In this document: piece after piece, positions 4,505 through 5,679 of the stretch
Numbering within the stretch: position 1 is the stretch's first letter
How the letters are laid out: each line of letters begins with the position of its first letter
DNA from: Pseudomonadota bacterium
GTDB taxonomy: Bacteria; Pseudomonadota; Alphaproteobacteria; Rhizobiales; Hyphomicrobiaceae
Reading direction: 5' to 3'
Assembly: GCA_023426855.1 (NCBI GenBank)
Contig: JAEZBU010000268.1
Span: 1-5,679, forward strand
DNA: 5,679 bases
Notes under the pieces: generated by a model
What the model was told of the DNA's origin: nothing
Databases searched by the model: none
The model's input: only the letters and a program-made list of their open reading frames with translations
Position numbers and translations under genes: made by a program

Positions 4505-5377
4505 TCAGGCGGCCAGCCGCTCTTTCAGCACTTCCGGCACGCCGTTAGGGGTTGCGCACACGGTTACACCCGCGGCTTCCAACGCTGTCTTCTTGCCAGC
4601 GTAGGAGCCTTTATCGCCCATAACGATCGCGCCGGCGTGGCCCATCTTCTTGCCCGGCGGCGAGGCAGCACCGGCGATGAATGCCGCGATCGGCTTGCGC
4701 ATCGTGCGCGCGTACTCGGCCGCCGCCTCCTCCATGGCGCCGCCGATTTCGCCGACCAGCGCGATGGCCTTGGTGCGCGGATCGTTGTCGAGCGAGATCA
4801 GCGCATCGCGCGTCGTGGTTCCGATGATCGGATCGCCGCCAATGCCGACAAACGAGGATATGCCGAGACCAGCCTGCACGAGGTTCAGGCACAGCAGGGT
4901 GCCGAGCGAACCCGATCTGGAAATCACGCCAACATCGCCCGGTTTGAACACGCGCTCGTTGAACGCCGGCATGAAGCCGACGAAACTCTCGCCGGTCGTC
5001 ACGAGACCCGCAGTATTCGGTCCGATCACCTGGCAACCGCGCTCGCGCGCTGCGGCCAGAAAATACATCGTGTCATGAACCGGCACGTGCTCGGTCAGGC
5101 AGACGATTTTCGAGATACCGGCCTCGATGGCGTCAAGCGCTGCCGCCTTCACACCCATCGGCGGAATGAACATCACGGCGCAGTCGATTTTGGTGTCCTT
5201 GGCCGCATCACGCGCGTTGGCCCACACCGGCAGATCGAGATGCGTCTCGCCCGCGCGCTTGGGATTGACACCACCGATGATGCGCGTGCCGTAGCCGCGC
5301 ATCTTGTCGGCCCAGAACGTGCCCTGCTTGCCGGTGATGCCCATCACCAGCACGCTTTCAGTGCCGCGAACGATCAT
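4505..5377 (-). CDS. Succinyl-CoA-synthetase-like ligase, alpha subunit (substrate uncertain)
   Basis: This 290-residue protein has the layout and length of SucD/MtkB alpha subunits. The N-terminal CoA-binding Rossmann domain has VMGITGKQGTF (11-21), GGVNPKRAGETH (35-46) and IGPNTAG (118-124). The ligase domain has GVISRSGSLGT (150-160), GIGGDPIIGTT (178-188) and GEIGG (209-213). GKKMGHAGAIV (242-252) contains His247, the residue expected to be phosphorylated. The enzyme couples nucleotide triphosphate hydrolysis to acyl-CoA formation, or the reverse. Differences from classic SucD include GPNTAG for GPNCPG and TEHVPVHD for TEGIP-type. The substrate may therefore be succinate, malate or another acid. 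The start overlaps the beta-subunit stop as ATGA, and AGGGAG lies seven bases upstream, so translation is probably coupled. The family is certain; the substrate is not. Confidence 0.88.
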   Translation of the reverse strand: MIVRGTESVLVMGITGKQGTFWADKMRGYGTRIIGGVNPKRAGETHLDLPVWANARDAAKDTKIDCAVMFIPPMGVKAAALDAIEAGISKIVCLTEHVPVHDTMYFLAAARERGCQVIGPNTAGLVTTGESFVGFMPAFNERVFKPGDVGVISRSGSLGTLLCLNLVQAGLGISSFVGIGGDPIIGTTTRDALISLDNDPRTKAIALVGEIGGAMEEAAAEYARTMRKPIAAFIAGAASPPGKKMGHAGAIVMGDKGSYAGKKTALEAAGVTVCATPNGVPEVLKERLAA

Positions 5378-5679
5378 GCCCGTGCTCCCTTCGCCGCTGC
5401 GACGGCAGCCTTGACGGCGTCGTCCATCAGATCGTGCGGCGTGATGCCGAGCCGCTCCTTGACCATGGCGATGGCCTCTTCCTCACCGGTACCGTGGATG
5501 GTGAAGACGATCGGAATATCCGGCTTCAGTTCCTGCCACGCGCTGATAACACCTTCCGCCATCACATCGGTGCGGGCGAACGCGCCGCAGAAGTTGACCA
5601 GCAGCGCCTTCACCTGCGGGTTGGACAACACCAGCTCCAGCGCCGGCTTGGCCTTGGTGTAGCTTTCGCCGCCGATCTC
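5374..5679 (-). CDS. Succinyl-CoA-synthetase-like ligase, beta subunit, C-terminal part
   Basis: The last 101 residues are visible; the gene begins beyond the right edge. They correspond to the C-terminal ligase domain of SucC/MtkA-type beta subunits, not the N-terminal ATP-grasp domain. GGESYTKAKPALELVLSNP and VKALLVNFCGAFARTDVMAE align by eye with the SucC pattern of an acidic loop, then VKA-x-LVNIFGGI-x-RCD-x-IA. Here FCGAFARTD replaces FGGI(V/M)RCD, and IHGTGEEEAI stands where SucC has an LEGTN-type motif. The alpha subunit follows with a 4-base overlap, giving the usual beta-alpha order and implying a heteromeric enzyme made in fixed proportion. The alanine- and lysine-rich end (AVAAAKGARA) is typical. 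Whether the ATP-grasp domain is intact cannot be seen. Confidence 0.87.
   Translation of the reverse strand, partial: EIGGESYTKAKPALELVLSNPQVKALLVNFCGAFARTDVMAEGVISAWQELKPDIPIVFTIHGTGEEEAIAMVKERLGITPHDLMDDAVKAAVAAAKGARA

Noticed and set aside
3783..4604. A 273-codon plus-strand open frame opposite the YfcG-like GST
   Set aside because: It is antisense to a GST with all expected motifs and shows no recognisable protein features of its own.
4382..5662. A 426-codon plus-strand open frame opposite the ligase genes
   Set aside because: It lies antisense to two clearly recognised SucCD-type genes. Its Arg/Ala/His/Ser-rich composition is what GC-rich third positions produce on the reverse strand, and no domain or ribosome site supports it.

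Overview
The window looks like a stretch of alphaproteobacterial chromosome, most likely Hyphomicrobiales of the Bradyrhizobium/Afipia/Rhodopseudomonas kind. The basis is high-GC coding sequence with strong third-position GC, small secreted or lipoprotein-type orphan genes, a mini Sel1 protein ending in a LAREW-type tail, and several glutathione S-transferase (GST) paralogues. The assignment rests on gene style and remembered protein similarity, not on a search. I see no transposon, tRNA, rRNA, CRISPR array or phage gene.

Layout, left to right. (1) At 1-19 there may be the first codons of a divergent minus-strand gene. (2) At 177-1797 a plus-strand pair, quinone oxidoreductase (qor) then a GST, lies 25 bases apart and is closed by a strong intrinsic terminator (1808-1847). 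(3) A plus-strand gene at 1914-2432 encodes a secreted, cysteine-rich protein of unknown function. It converges on a tiny Sel1-repeat gene (2443-2697, minus), and the two stop codons sit on opposite arms of one GAAA-loop hairpin. (4) Positions 2698-3325 hold no convincing gene. They include a sharply AT-rich segment (about 33% GC over 2781-2900), a perfect tandem 11-bp repeat, several dyads and one doubtful 43-codon ORF. (5) A small exported protein or lipoprotein (3326-3574, plus) ends in a very strong, probably bidirectional terminator. (6) The right third is on the minus strand. A succinyl-CoA-synthetase-like beta subunit (partial, running off the window) overlaps its alpha subunit by ATGA. 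A YfcG/YghU-type (Nu-class) GST follows 116 bases downstream and points at the bidirectional terminator.

Functionally, the qor-GST pair suggests handling of quinones or electrophiles with NADPH and glutathione. The YfcG-like GST would act as a glutathione-dependent disulfide-bond reductase or peroxidase. The alpha/beta ligase pair makes or uses an acyl-CoA with nucleotide triphosphate. Its sequence departs from textbook SucCD at several motifs, so its acid substrate is open.

I did not find a clear undescribed multi-gene system. The points most worth a second look are the non-canonical SucCD-like ligase, the small control-like DNA structures around 2860-2883, 1869-1884 and 3298-3335, and the shared hairpin at 2429-2446.
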